This document shows, piece after piece, positions 38,344 to 47,511 of a stretch of 64,000 nucleotides of DNA. The stretch spans positions 107,447 through 171,446 of the forward strand of contig JAPDPQ010000009.1 of assembly GCA_034506395.1 (NCBI GenBank), written 5' to 3'. Within the stretch, counting starts at the first letter, position 1; each line of letters starts with the position of its first letter. A program made the translations under genes and the position numbers. Source of the DNA: a candidate division KSB1 bacterium. GTDB taxonomy: Bacteria; Zhuqueibacterota; Zhuqueibacteria; Thermofontimicrobiales; Thermofontimicrobiaceae. Below the pieces are notes generated by a model that had not been told where the DNA came from, did no database searches, and was given only the letters and a program-made list of their open reading frames with translations.

Positions 38344-38672
38344 TTCAGAGAAATGTAAAAGACTCGGTCATTCTAATCCGCTTTTCAGCTTACTGATTGT
38401 AATTCAATCTTCTTCTTCTCATAGAGACCATCCTTGAATAGCTGCTATTCGTGAGCTAAAATAATAAGTGCAATTGTTAGGGGGAATGAACATCCAACTT
38501 AATTAGCGTAGCATTAATTGGGTTGCGAGCCCTAAAAAAAACTTACAGGAGCAATCGATGAGTTATAAACAGTTGCCTTTGAATAACGGGTTGAGGTTAA
38601 CGTCTATCTTAAGATTGGCTTAATAAGATCGAATTTATAATTGTAAAACACCCTCTTATTATCCCACTGATT

Positions 38673-38815
38673 GAAACAACCCAACGGTTTTTGTTCTGAA
38701 ATTTTAATACTCCATAATTCTCCCCACGGATGATAGGACGACCACGGATAGTTTTTAAATAAAATATCAGCGGTAGTCTACCATCCGTTGGGAAAATCAT
38801 CTGTTGGGTTGTTTC
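38673..38815. repeat. 143-bp element with terminal inverted repeats
   Basis: GAAACAACCCAACGG (38673-38687) and CTGTTGGGTTGTTTC (38801-38815) are inverted copies with one mismatch. Inside and just beyond are two copies of CCATCCGTTGG (about 38780 and 38815). There is no coding frame. It looks like a miniature inverted-repeat element in the tolC downstream gap 38344-38849; related ATCCGTTGGAGA occurs again near 44910. Confidence 0.5.
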
Positions 38816-38849
38816 CATCCGTTGGAGAAAATTAAATTTTCAGTTCCTG

Positions 38850-40166
38850 CTATTCAATGCCCACCCTCCCAATCAACTGCTCGATCTCCAGCCTGGTGAT
38901 CCTCGCCTGATAGCGGGCAGCGATCAGGGCCGTCTGGGCTCGGATTAAATTGATCTGGGCATCCCGAAATTCCAGGGAGCTGGCCGTCCCGATATTGAAT
39001 CGCTCCAATTGCAGGTCTAAATTCTGCTGGGCGGCAATCAGATTTTGCTCTTCCAATCGGACCAGCTCAATCTGCTTCTGAAACGTATCGAATTTCTCCT
39101 GCACCAATCCCGCAATTTGATTTCTGACATTGGCCAAATTCAATTCCTGATTTTGCGCCTCGATTTTCGCATTTTGCAGATCGATTTTATTGCGAAAGCC
39201 ATTGAACAGATTGAACGACAGCGTTAGGCCGACCGTAGCGTCTTTGCTTTGCGATTCCACCGTCCTGGGGAAAAAGGAACTGCCATCGGTGACCTTGCGC
39301 TCGGTGGTGGCATCGGAATAGCCATAGCTGGCATTAAGCGCCAATCGTGGATAGAACGCCGATTGCGCCAGTTTCACATTTTGATCTGCCACCAATTTAT
39401 TTTGTCGGATGAACAGCAGATAGCTATTGCGCTCCGCTGCCAATTGAAACAGTTCCTCTCGTTCAAAATTTACCCCGTTAATGGTGATCTGCTTTTCCAC
39501 ATTGATCGGCGTGGCGGGGTCTCGTCCCAACAAAATATTCAGATTTTTCTGAGCAATTCGGACCTGCAATTCCTGGTTCAGCAGCGTCGCCACGTCGTTG
39601 TTGAACGAGACCTGGGCGTTTAGAAAATCTGCCGCTGAGGTGCCCCCTAAATCCCGACGCACCCTGGCTTTATTCAAGCGGGTTTCGGATACATCCCTGG
39701 CGTTTTTCGCCACCTCCAGCAGTTGCTCCTGCCGCACGAGATTGAAATAGGCGGCCAGAATGGCCACCACGGTATTCTCAATTTGAAACCGAGCCTGATA
39801 TTCGCCCAGTTTGGCCAGTTCATCGTAGCGACTTTTATTGGCAAACATCTGAAATCCATCGAACAGCGTCCAGTTGAGCGAAATCGTCCCATTGAGATTT
39901 TGTGAGGTTGAATTCCCAAATCCGATGGGCGAATTGGTCTCCTGTTCCGAGGAGCGGATCTGATAATTTCCCAGCGCATCCAGCGTCGGCAGAAATCCAG
40001 AGGTGCCTTTGCCCGCATTATTTCTGGCGATCTCGGCCGTATTCCGAGCGATCTGGATATCGAAGTTATTCTTCAGTCCAATTCGGATAGCATCCTCGGC
40101 GGTGAGGATGTCCTGGGCTTGTACGCCAAAGGGAATCAAGAAAAATAGTAGAATGTATTTTTTCAT
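38850..40166 (-). CDS. TolC family outer-membrane efflux protein
   Basis: 438 residues with signal peptide 1-17 (FFLIPFGVQA/Q). Two tandem OEP repeats: LTAEDAIRIGLKNNFDIQIARN at the start and again a helical block ending NLIRAQTALIAARYQARITRLEIEQLIG. Forms the trimeric outer-membrane duct of a tripartite pump. Third gene after the adaptor (43706-44845) and RND permease (40554-43709) on the same strand, so it is the exit channel of that pump. 387 bases of repeats separate it from the permease. Confidence 0.92.
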   Translation of the reverse strand: MKKYILLFFLIPFGVQAQDILTAEDAIRIGLKNNFDIQIARNTAEIARNNAGKGTSGFLPTLDALGNYQIRSSEQETNSPIGFGNSTSQNLNGTISLNWTLFDGFQMFANKSRYDELAKLGEYQARFQIENTVVAILAAYFNLVRQEQLLEVAKNARDVSETRLNKARVRRDLGGTSAADFLNAQVSFNNDVATLLNQELQVRIAQKNLNILLGRDPATPINVEKQITINGVNFEREELFQLAAERNSYLLFIRQNKLVADQNVKLAQSAFYPRLALNASYGYSDATTERKVTDGSSFFPRTVESQSKDATVGLTLSFNLFNGFRNKIDLQNAKIEAQNQELNLANVRNQIAGLVQEKFDTFQKQIELVRLEEQNLIAAQQNLDLQLERFNIGTASSLEFRDAQINLIRAQTALIAARYQARITRLEIEQLIGRVGIE

Positions 40167-40219
40167 TGTTAGAGTTCCTAAAAATTTTTTATTACCTTGA
40201 CCAATAAGTAATTTTTGGT

Positions 40220-40283
40220 CTCAGAATTGAAAGGTCTCAGAAAAGAATCTTGATTTTAAATTCTATGACCTTTCAATTCTGAG
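40220..40283. repeat. Perfect 17-bp inverted repeat
   Basis: CTCAGAATTGAAAGGTC (40220-40236) and GACCTTTCAATTCTGAG (40267-40283). TTCAATTCTGAGT recurs at 40504. Lies between the RND and TolC genes. Without a T-run it is not a standard terminator; it may be part of a mobile palindrome. Confidence 0.7.
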
Positions 40284-40326
40284 TATAATTAGTGTCCGTC
40301 CGAAAACTAAAGATTTTTAAGAAGTA

Positions 40327-40415
40327 TGTCATTCCGAGCGAAGCGAGGAATCTATCAATGATTGAAAACATGGGACTTCCAGATTCCTCTCCGCCAGTTG
40401 GCGGATCGGAATGAC
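40327..40415. repeat. Intact palindromic repeat element (GTCATTCCGA family)
   Basis: Begins GTCATTCCGAGCGAAGCGAG (40327) followed by GAATCT and ends TCGGAATGAC (40415), so the ends are inverted copies. An inner hairpin CCGCCA/TGGCGG lies at 40391-40404. Related copies lie at 7408, 7614 and 12552. This short non-coding element type is widespread in bacterial genomes. Confidence 0.75.
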
Positions 40416-40458
40416 CGCTTTTAAGAAAAATCGCTAATTTCGGAGAGACTCTCATTAG

Positions 40459-40541
40459 AATCCTGACGGATTAACCCCATGAATCTTAAATTAAAAGTTA
40501 CCCTTCAATTCTGAGTGCAATTAAAATCCTGACGGATTAAC
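40459..40541. repeat. Two direct copies of AATCCTGACGGATTAAC
   Basis: Copies at 40459-40475 and 40525-40541, each a small hairpin AATCC/GGATT. They lie just downstream of the RND permease start region's opposite end, that is after its stop codon on the minus strand. Role unknown. Confidence 0.6.
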
Positions 40542-40553
40542 TCCTTCACCCAA

Positions 40554-43500
40554 TTAACCTACCACCTGCATCTCTTTCCATGCTGGCTCTACTTCTTCTG
40601 GCACATGTTTCTTGCCAGTTAGCAAATAAGCCAGCCAGAGACGAAATTTATTTTGTACCAGATATGAAGCTGGCAGAATGATCAACAATAAGAACGTCCC
40701 AAACAGCAAGCCATAGGCGAGAGAAACTGCCATCGGGATCAGAAATTGGGCCTGACGACTGGTTTCAAACATCAGTGGGGCCAGGCCTGCTACTGTGGTT
40801 AACGTCGTCAAAAGGATCGGTCGCAAGCGAGAGATGCCCGCATTATAGACCGCATCAAACACCTTCTGGCCCTCCCGAACATTGCGATTGATTTGATCCA
40901 CAAAAACGATGCTATCGTTAATGACAATGCCTGCCAGAGCGATGATTCCGTACAGCGATAGCGTATTCACCTGCAACCCCATAATGCCATGTCCCCAGAT
41001 GGCACCCATAATTCCGAATGGGATGAATGAGAAAATATGTAATCCCTGGGCATAAGATCGAAATACCAAAAATAGAAGGATTAGATTAGCTAATAGGGCC
41101 ACAGAGAAAGCACTGCGCATCGATCTTTGCATTTTCTCCTGATCACGGGATTGGCCTTCAAAGGAAACTTGAACTCCCTGTACCTGCGCCAACACGTTCG
41201 GCACCACTCGCTCTCGAATCTCAGCCAGGATTGGCGGTAGATCGATGTTTGTATCCACAAGATCCGCCTCTACTCGCACCTCTCGCTTTTTCTCCAGGTG
41301 GTTAATGGCCGAAATGCCTCGTTTGATCTCATACGTTGCCAACTCGCTGAACGGATATTCCGCTCCCGTACTGGTTCGAATGCGCATCTGATCTAAAAAT
41401 CCCAATGCCGCCCGATCTTCGGGGCGATACCGCACCCAGACCCGAATTTCATCCCTGCCCCGCTGAATCCGTTGCACTTCCTGGCCGAAAAATCCCTGCC
41501 GCACCTGCCCTGCCACATCTCGCAGCGTCAGTCCCAGCGCATAAGCACGGGGCTTGAGCGTGATATTGATCTCCCTTCGGCCTTCCTGATTGGAGTCGGT
41601 GATATCTTTCAGCGTCGTGAACTTGCTGAGTTCTGCAACCATCAGGTCTCGGGCTTTGTTCAGTTCTTTTAGATTATTCCCCAACAAACTCACCGAAACA
41701 GGCTTGCCAAAGACACTGGTGCGTCCGAACGAAATTTTCTGCGCTTCGGGCACAGGTCCAACTGCCTGGCGAATGCGATTGGCAATAATGAAGCTTTCCA
41801 TATTGCGCTGTTCGCCGTCTAACAGTTGTAGGGTCAATCGCCCTGCGTGGCTACCTGCATCGCCAAAATCGTTGCTGCCGATGTCCCGCTTGATGCCGAG
41901 GATCACATCTTTTTTATCTGCACGCTCCTGCTTCAATTGGTCATTCACCTGCCAGGTGATGCGTTCGATCTGCGCCAATAGCGAATCCGTATCCGCTTCC
42001 TGTCGACCAGGCACCAGCGAAACGTTTATGGGCAGCGTATCCCCATCGATAAATGGGAAAAAAGTGACGCCGATGAATCCGCCACCGAGCAAGCCGATGG
42101 TCAGAAACACGAACGCAAACGGAATGGAGACCGTGATCCACTTGCGCCGCATGGCCAATTTCAATGTCGGCCCATAAATTCGATGCGTCAGGTATGCGAT
42201 CATTTTTTCGATTTTTTGCCGCACAACCGATAGCTTCTGTTGAGGTCGGAGCGCCTTTGAATGCGCCAGATGAGCGGGCAGGATCGTAAATGATTCAATC
42301 AGAGAAAATGAAAGCGCCGCTACCACGACTACCGCCATCTGCCAGATGAACTTGCCCAGGAAGCCGCTGAGGAAAAAGAACGGCAGAAAGGCGATGATGG
42401 TAGTTAGAACCGAGGTCGTTACAGGCCCTAACACCTCTACGCTACCATCCAGGGCGGCTTTCAGGGCGGGTTTGCCCCGCTCGTAGTGGGAATAGACATT
42501 TTCACTCACCACGATTGCATCGTCCACCAGGATTCCAACCACGATAATCATACCAAACAGCGAAATCGCATTGATGGTGATGCCCGATAAATTGGCGACG
42601 ATGAACATCCCTGCAAAAGCCACGGGCAAGCCCATAGCCACCCAGAATGAAAGCCGAAGATTCAAGAAAAATCCCAACAGAATGAGCACCAAAATCAAGC
42701 CCATGATGCCATTGTTCACCAGTAACGACAGCCGTTGCCGCAAGGGAATTGTGGTGTCGTCGATAATCAATGCCTGGACTTTATCATTGCTCTCATTAAA
42801 TTTTTGAACGATGGTTTTGGCAGTCTTGGCAACGGCCAAAATATCTTCCGCAGTCGTTTTATCGACATTCAGCACCACCGCCGTGCGACCGTTATAATAC
42901 GATCGATCTGGGCTGTCCTCCCAACTCTCCTTAACTGTCGCCACATCTCTCAGGTAGATCACAGTGCCATCGGGATTGCCTCGCACGACGAGATTGAGCA
43001 ATTCGTTGGCAAAATAGTTTTTGCCATACGCTCGGATCAACATCTCCTCATCACGGGTCTCCAATTTTCCGCCTGAAATGTTGATATTGGCCGAAGCCAC
43101 CGCTCGGGAGATCTCATCGAACGTCAACTGATAGCGGCGCAAATCGGCCTCCGCCACTTCAATAGAAAATTCCAAATTGGGCAATCCCTCGATGCTGACC
43201 TGTGAAATCTCTGGTGTCGCCAGCAATTCATCCCGCAAATTTTCTGCAATGTACTTCATGTTGTACCGATCGGTCTCGCCATAGAGAACGATCGAGAGCG
43301 CCCGAACACGGAATTTCTGCTCAAAAATCACAGGCCTCTCCACTCCCAGCGGAAACGACCCGATACGGTCTACGGCATTTTTGACATCAGTCAAGACTTT
43401 ATCAATCTTAGCTCCCTCAGCCACCTCCACTGTGACCACACCAAAATTCTCACGAGACGTTGAGGTCACTCGCTCGATTCCGTCGAGACCATCCAGATTC

Positions 43501-43709
43501 TCTTCAATCTTTAAGATCACACCCTCCTCTACTTCCTCAGGCGAAGCGCCAGGATAAACGACCTGGATGATGATAAAACTCGGCTCAACTTCAGGGAAGA
43601 ACGAGTATTTCATATTTGAATAAAACAGAAGCCCGAAGCCGAGGATGCTGAACATCATCACGTTGGCCCACAGGCGATATTTTATGAAAAATTCGATGAT
43701 CTTTTTCAT
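40554..43709 (-). CDS. RND family efflux permease (AcrB/MexB-like)
   Basis: 1051 residues, usual RND length. First membrane segment 12-30 (WANVMMFSILGFGLLFYS), large porter loop, then a membrane bundle with the TM4 proton-relay motif GILVDDAIVVSENVY near 395. A second large loop begins after TM7 and the pattern repeats (IIALAGIVINDSIVFVDQIN). The second half has Asn-Asp instead of the double Asp. PGASPEEVEEGVILKIEENL fits the multidrug (HAE1) subgroup rather than heavy-metal pumps. Proton-driven export from periplasm or inner leaflet. Start ATG overlaps the stop of the adaptor by four bases, so the two are translationally coupled. Confidence 0.95.
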   Translation of the reverse strand: MKKIIEFFIKYRLWANVMMFSILGFGLLFYSNMKYSFFPEVEPSFIIIQVVYPGASPEEVEEGVILKIEENLDGLDGIERVTSTSRENFGVVTVEVAEGAKIDKVLTDVKNAVDRIGSFPLGVERPVIFEQKFRVRALSIVLYGETDRYNMKYIAENLRDELLATPEISQVSIEGLPNLEFSIEVAEADLRRYQLTFDEISRAVASANINISGGKLETRDEEMLIRAYGKNYFANELLNLVVRGNPDGTVIYLRDVATVKESWEDSPDRSYYNGRTAVVLNVDKTTAEDILAVAKTAKTIVQKFNESNDKVQALIIDDTTIPLRQRLSLLVNNGIMGLILVLILLGFFLNLRLSFWVAMGLPVAFAGMFIVANLSGITINAISLFGMIIVVGILVDDAIVVSENVYSHYERGKPALKAALDGSVEVLGPVTTSVLTTIIAFLPFFFLSGFLGKFIWQMAVVVVAALSFSLIESFTILPAHLAHSKALRPQQKLSVVRQKIEKMIAYLTHRIYGPTLKLAMRRKWITVSIPFAFVFLTIGLLGGGFIGVTFFPFIDGDTLPINVSLVPGRQEADTDSLLAQIERITWQVNDQLKQERADKKDVILGIKRDIGSNDFGDAGSHAGRLTLQLLDGEQRNMESFIIANRIRQAVGPVPEAQKISFGRTSVFGKPVSVSLLGNNLKELNKARDLMVAELSKFTTLKDITDSNQEGRREINITLKPRAYALGLTLRDVAGQVRQGFFGQEVQRIQRGRDEIRVWVRYRPEDRAALGFLDQMRIRTSTGAEYPFSELATYEIKRGISAINHLEKKREVRVEADLVDTNIDLPPILAEIRERVVPNVLAQVQGVQVSFEGQSRDQEKMQRSMRSAFSVALLANLILLFLVFRSYAQGLHIFSFIPFGIMGAIWGHGIMGLQVNTLSLYGIIALAGIVINDSIVFVDQINRNVREGQKVFDAVYNAGISRLRPILLTTLTTVAGLAPLMFETSRQAQFLIPMAVSLAYGLLFGTFLLLIILPASYLVQNKFRLWLAYLLTGKKHVPEEVEPAWKEMQVVG

Positions 43710-44845
43710 CGGCCAACCTCCTCACTGATGCGTGCTTCGGCCAACATGCCAGGTGCCACGCCTTGCAACAATTCGACGACCAGCGTATCGCCATTCTGAA
43801 GACCGCCTGTGGCGATGACCGATTCAGGCTCCTGAAATGAAATCATCACCTCTCGGTAATCCAGCCTGCCATTTTTGATCAGGTAGACGAACTTGTCCTC
43901 GTAAATCGCTCGGCGGGGGATGGCAATGCCGTTTCTGATGACCTTGCCTGGAATCTGCGCTTTGAGAAATACGCCATTGAATAGGCCATTTTGATCGCCC
44001 CGATCCACCGAGGCATACACCTGAACCGCCTGGGTTCGGGTGTCGATATTTTTGCCGATGCGCCTGATCTTGCCCTGCCACTGGCCCGCCATCTCGCTCG
44101 ACGTGAAAATCACAGGCCTGGTCTGGTCGATCCACTGCACATCGATGGCAGGAATGGGCAACTCCACCTCCAGATTTTCAAGATTGATAATCTGCCCCAA
44201 TTGACTTCCCACTCGAGCCGTTGCGCCAACTCTGAGATCAGCCGAAACAATCGAGCCATCGAACGGTGCGTAGAAATAATGCTTCTCCAACCGAATCTCC
44301 AGATTGCGCACCGCAAAATAAAGTTTGTACACATTGAACCGAGACAGAAACAGCTTGACCTTCTGATTGTCTGTCTCAGGCAATTCTCGAAGTTCCTCGC
44401 CGAAGCCGCAGCAGTCGAAATAGCTCTGATATTTTTCGTATTCTTCAGGAAAATCCGCCTTCAGCTCAGGCAGCACCGCAGCCAGCGCATTGAGGAATTC
44501 GCTCTTGGCGGTATTGATATCCAGCTTGATCTGCCGATCATCGATCTTCAGCAGCAGATCGCCCTTTTTGAACGATTGGGCAGGCTGGAACGGCACAGTA
44601 CCTGGCATGATCTCGCCTGCCACCTCGCTGAACAACGTAATTGGCTGCGCCGACATCAATCGGCCGTAAGCGATAATCTGCGCAGGAATATCTTTCAACT
44701 GCACCACCTGCGCCGCCACCATTCTGGGCCGCACCACCGCAGGCCGCTTGGGTGGCTCCTTTTTCATGCTGATCAAGACTCGCATGGCGATAAAGCCGAT
44801 GATTAAAATAATAATGGGTAGCGTAATGATAATTTTTCGTTTCAT
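43706..44845 (-). CDS. RND efflux periplasmic adaptor (membrane-fusion protein)
   Basis: 379 residues from ATG 44845 (MKRKIIITLPIIILIIGFIA), with AAGGAAG upstream; a longer frame adds 37 unconserved residues. Single membrane anchor 5-24. VAGEIMPGTVPFQPAQSFKKGDLLLKIDD is the first half of the lipoyl domain; the second half is YAPFDGSIVSADLRVGATARVGS. Between them the helical hairpin carries an unusual CCGFGEELRELPETD stretch. Beta-barrel and membrane-proximal domains follow (NGIAIPRRAIYEDKFVYLIK). Connects the RND pump to TolC. First gene of the efflux operon. Confidence 0.92.
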   Translation of the reverse strand: MKRKIIITLPIIILIIGFIAMRVLISMKKEPPKRPAVVRPRMVAAQVVQLKDIPAQIIAYGRLMSAQPITLFSEVAGEIMPGTVPFQPAQSFKKGDLLLKIDDRQIKLDINTAKSEFLNALAAVLPELKADFPEEYEKYQSYFDCCGFGEELRELPETDNQKVKLFLSRFNVYKLYFAVRNLEIRLEKHYFYAPFDGSIVSADLRVGATARVGSQLGQIINLENLEVELPIPAIDVQWIDQTRPVIFTSSEMAGQWQGKIRRIGKNIDTRTQAVQVYASVDRGDQNGLFNGVFLKAQIPGKVIRNGIAIPRRAIYEDKFVYLIKNGRLDYREVMISFQEPESVIATGGLQNGDTLVVELLQGVAPGMLAEARISEEVGR

Positions 44846-45408
44846 TATTTCTTCCTTTTCGATTAGTCCTTCAAATTCGTGTCCCAAAATTCCATCAGTT
44901 GGATTCCTTGATCCGTTGGAGATACAAACAAAAAAAATCATCGAACCAACTGCCAATGGATATCATCAATTCGCTCAAATTAGCGGACTTGGCGGTTTGA
45001 GGTTTCTTGAATATGAATCAAGCAAAAAGCTCAAATCGTTCATGCTATTAGATGCAGGAAGGGAGAATTAGGTGCAGGCATAATTCTCAGGTTTAAGTAT
45101 TTTCATTATATCATTCGTGGCTCAGATGCAACAAAGTAGTAGCAATATGAATCTCGGTTTGGGTTTTTATTTTTAATTGAAATCTTAAAAATAATCACAT
45201 TGGAAAGCAAAGGGATTTACGTCCCGAAGATGGTAGAACGAAGGATTAAATTTAGACGGGCAAATGTGAGATGAGAGTGATATTTAATTTAAAATAATTT
45301 TTTCATCCCACATTTGCCGCACATTAAAATAGTCTGGACGTTGCAGTTTTGAACCAAAAGTTACCAAATGAAAAAGACGCAGGTTTAGTATATTAAATCT
45401 GAAAAGAT
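44846..45408. other. Intergenic region with a 16-bp inverted repeat
   Basis: No gene. GGCAAATGTGAGATGA (45259-45274) and TCATCCCACATTTGCC (45303-45318) are inverted with one mismatch, about 90 bases after the stop of the DoxX gene (minus strand), and could be its terminator although no U-run follows. ATCCGTTGGAGA near 44910 echoes the element at 38815. Confidence 0.5.
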
Positions 45409-45792
45409 CTACTTTTTCATTTTCCCATCCAAGCTCCAGTTGCCGGCCCCGTAAGCTGCTAGTAGGAGCAAGCCGCCGAGCATGGATAGATTCTTCATGA
45501 ACATGATCATCTGAATTTGATCGGCAAAATTGGTGTGGAAAATTAAGGTTACTGGGATCATGAAGATAATTAGTGCTAAAGCAGCCCATTTGGTTTTGAA
45601 ACCGATGAATATGAGAATGGCTCCCACAATTTCAATTATGATAGCCGCTACTAAAAATAAGTCAGTTAGCGGCATTCCAGCAGCAGCCATATATTGTTTC
45701 GTTCCATTGAAATTGGGGATTTTTTGGATGCCAGAAAGGAAAAAAATCAATGTCAATAAGATTCGACCTACAAAAATAATTGCATTTTTCAT
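45409..45792 (-). CDS. DoxX family membrane protein
   Basis: 127 residues with four membrane helices (about 5-22, 45-63, 68-88, 100-118). RILLTLIFFLSGIQKIPNF and LSMLGGLLLLAAYGAG are the DoxX-family N- and C-terminal motifs. The family has diverse or unknown roles, including oxidative stress and respiratory links. Good AGGAGGAAAG before the ATG. Single gene. Confidence 0.9.
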   Translation of the reverse strand: MKNAIIFVGRILLTLIFFLSGIQKIPNFNGTKQYMAAAGMPLTDLFLVAAIIIEIVGAILIFIGFKTKWAALALIIFMIPVTLIFHTNFADQIQMIMFMKNLSMLGGLLLLAAYGAGNWSLDGKMKK

Positions 45793-46066
45793 ATTTCTTT
45801 CCTCCTCATTTGATTTTGATTGTTTTTATCTGATTGTATATTTTTTGTTATGGCCGACTTCGGGATTTTTTTGTCATTTATGCCAATGAAGCTAAAATTA
45901 GTTCACTACGCAAATGCCGCCATAAATGCCTTTCAATTGAATTCAAGCGATCGAATCTTCGTTCATTGAAGGTTATTATTGATAATATCTCACAAGCTCT
46001 TCTCTTTTTGTAAAGCGCAACCTCAATTTCAGAAAGTCGGCGATGAGTGAAAAAATGTATGGGTTC

Positions 46067-47113
46067 TCAATTTTTGGTCCTTTTTGGCCCGACAACGAGT
46101 GTTACGATTCCTGTCTCACCAATACTTCCCTCTATCGTAGCTTGAATATCTAAAAATTTTTGAACCACTGTCATATTGGTCAGTAAATGATTGGTAACTT
46201 TCGATACCGTGAATTCTGAAGTTCCATTTACGACCGCCAGCGGCAAGATCAATTGGTCAGCCAGATATTTATCAAGGCATCCTTCCGAAGCGAGATATTC
46301 CTCCAATTCGGAAACGGCTTCATCTGCCACTTGTTCTGCACGTTTTCTAATTTCTCCCAGCGCAGTAAAACACCCGCTTCCTCCCTCAAAATGAGCGCGC
46401 AAGAGCATCATTGTGCCTTTGTGCCGCGATTCTAATCGTTCGATGGCAATTTCTGCTGAATAGCCCAAACGCTCCAATCTTTTTAAGGATTGATTGCGCT
46501 GACGCTCGGCGATGGAAATATCGAGGTTCGCAATTGCAGAAATGCCCGTGAGGTTCTTCAGATTCCCACGGTTTATTAATTGAAGTGAGTTGAGCTTTTC
46601 TGCTGGCGCAATCTCTGCACGTATTTTTCCATCTCCTACTGGATAGAATCCAGCTCGATCCAAAAAGAGCTTCAAATGAAAGCCAATCTTTTTGAGATAT
46701 AGGAGCCATTGATGGGTGAGATAATGAAAACACGGGCTCCATGGGACATGGGTGCCACCAGTGATGCATAAACTTGAAGGGCCGTTAGACAGCGCCAGCG
46801 GCAAATAAACAGTATGGAGCACCAGACTTGTGGACCCAGCCGTACCAATGTCAAACTGATATTCTCCAGGTCTCACAGCTCCTGGCTCAAAGATTAAATG
46901 AGTGGAGCCTATTTTTTCGCCCTTAGTCGCGCCATTACTGATTAATCGCGCAGCTTCAACGCATTTCAGGTGCTGAGGCTGCAATCCCGGCCGTTTGCGT
47001 TTGGCTCGGATATTATAAATCTCAAATGGCTCGCCAGTGATCAATGATAATGTCAGCGATGTTCGCAGCACTTGTCCCCCACCTTCTCCAAAAGAACCAT
47101 CAATCTGGATCAT
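46067..47113 (-). CDS. rtcA: RNA 3'-terminal phosphate cyclase
   Basis: 348 residues from ATG 47113 (MIQIDGSFGEGGGQVLRTSL), GGAG six bases upstream; a TTG at 47137 is rejected. Converts RNA 3'-phosphate to 2',3'-cyclic phosphate with ATP. Signature GSFGEGGGQ at the N-terminus, HLKCVEAA near 54-61, TGGTHVPWSPCFHYL in the middle. The adenylated His is His309 in TNHLLTNM, the same number as in the E. coli enzyme. No rtcB ligase or rtcR regulator is adjacent. Divergent from the symporter operon. Confidence 0.95.
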   Translation of the reverse strand: MIQIDGSFGEGGGQVLRTSLTLSLITGEPFEIYNIRAKRKRPGLQPQHLKCVEAARLISNGATKGEKIGSTHLIFEPGAVRPGEYQFDIGTAGSTSLVLHTVYLPLALSNGPSSLCITGGTHVPWSPCFHYLTHQWLLYLKKIGFHLKLFLDRAGFYPVGDGKIRAEIAPAEKLNSLQLINRGNLKNLTGISAIANLDISIAERQRNQSLKRLERLGYSAEIAIERLESRHKGTMMLLRAHFEGGSGCFTALGEIRKRAEQVADEAVSELEEYLASEGCLDKYLADQLILPLAVVNGTSEFTVSKVTNHLLTNMTVVQKFLDIQATIEGSIGETGIVTLVVGPKRTKN

Positions 47114-47429
47114 GTTCAACTCCGAAACAATTTTCAAATCTTTGCTTTCTCATCGCGCGATTTTTAATTTTTAGAGCCCGCGGAAACGATGACTCTCACC
47201 TCGTCTAATGACTTTAAAGAACGAAATCAATATCTATTTGCCAGGAAATTCCAGTAAAGCAGGCGTCTCGACTGCAATAAATATTATCATTCCCAGCATA
47301 AAATGCAACACATTTCTTCAATGAACATCTCACGGTATCATATTCCATGGATTCAGGTTGATCACCAAATTTTTGGTGAGAGTTTTTTTGATTTGTGTGA
47401 CGTTGAAAAGAGCAAAGCCAAATTTTTGC
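47114..47429. other. Intergenic region between rtcA and the symporter operon
   Basis: No gene recognised. AT-rich toward the symporter promoter. Confidence 0.4.
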
Positions 47430-47458
47430 TTGACTTTTAAAAATTATCAAAATATATT
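47430..47458 (+). promoter_or_regulatory. Promoter of the symporter operon
   Basis: TTGACT (47430-47435), 17-base spacer, TATATT (47453-47458), 53 bases before the ATG at 47512. Confidence 0.78.
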
Positions 47459-47511
47459 TAGCCTTCCATTTAAAATTTTTTAAAAAATAATTCGAATTGG
47501 AGGACTACTGC

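Noticed and set aside
44846..45071. Plus-strand frame continuing past the adaptor gene (GLGGLRFLEYESSKK)
   Set aside because: Its first part is antisense to the adaptor gene and the rest has no family; not called.
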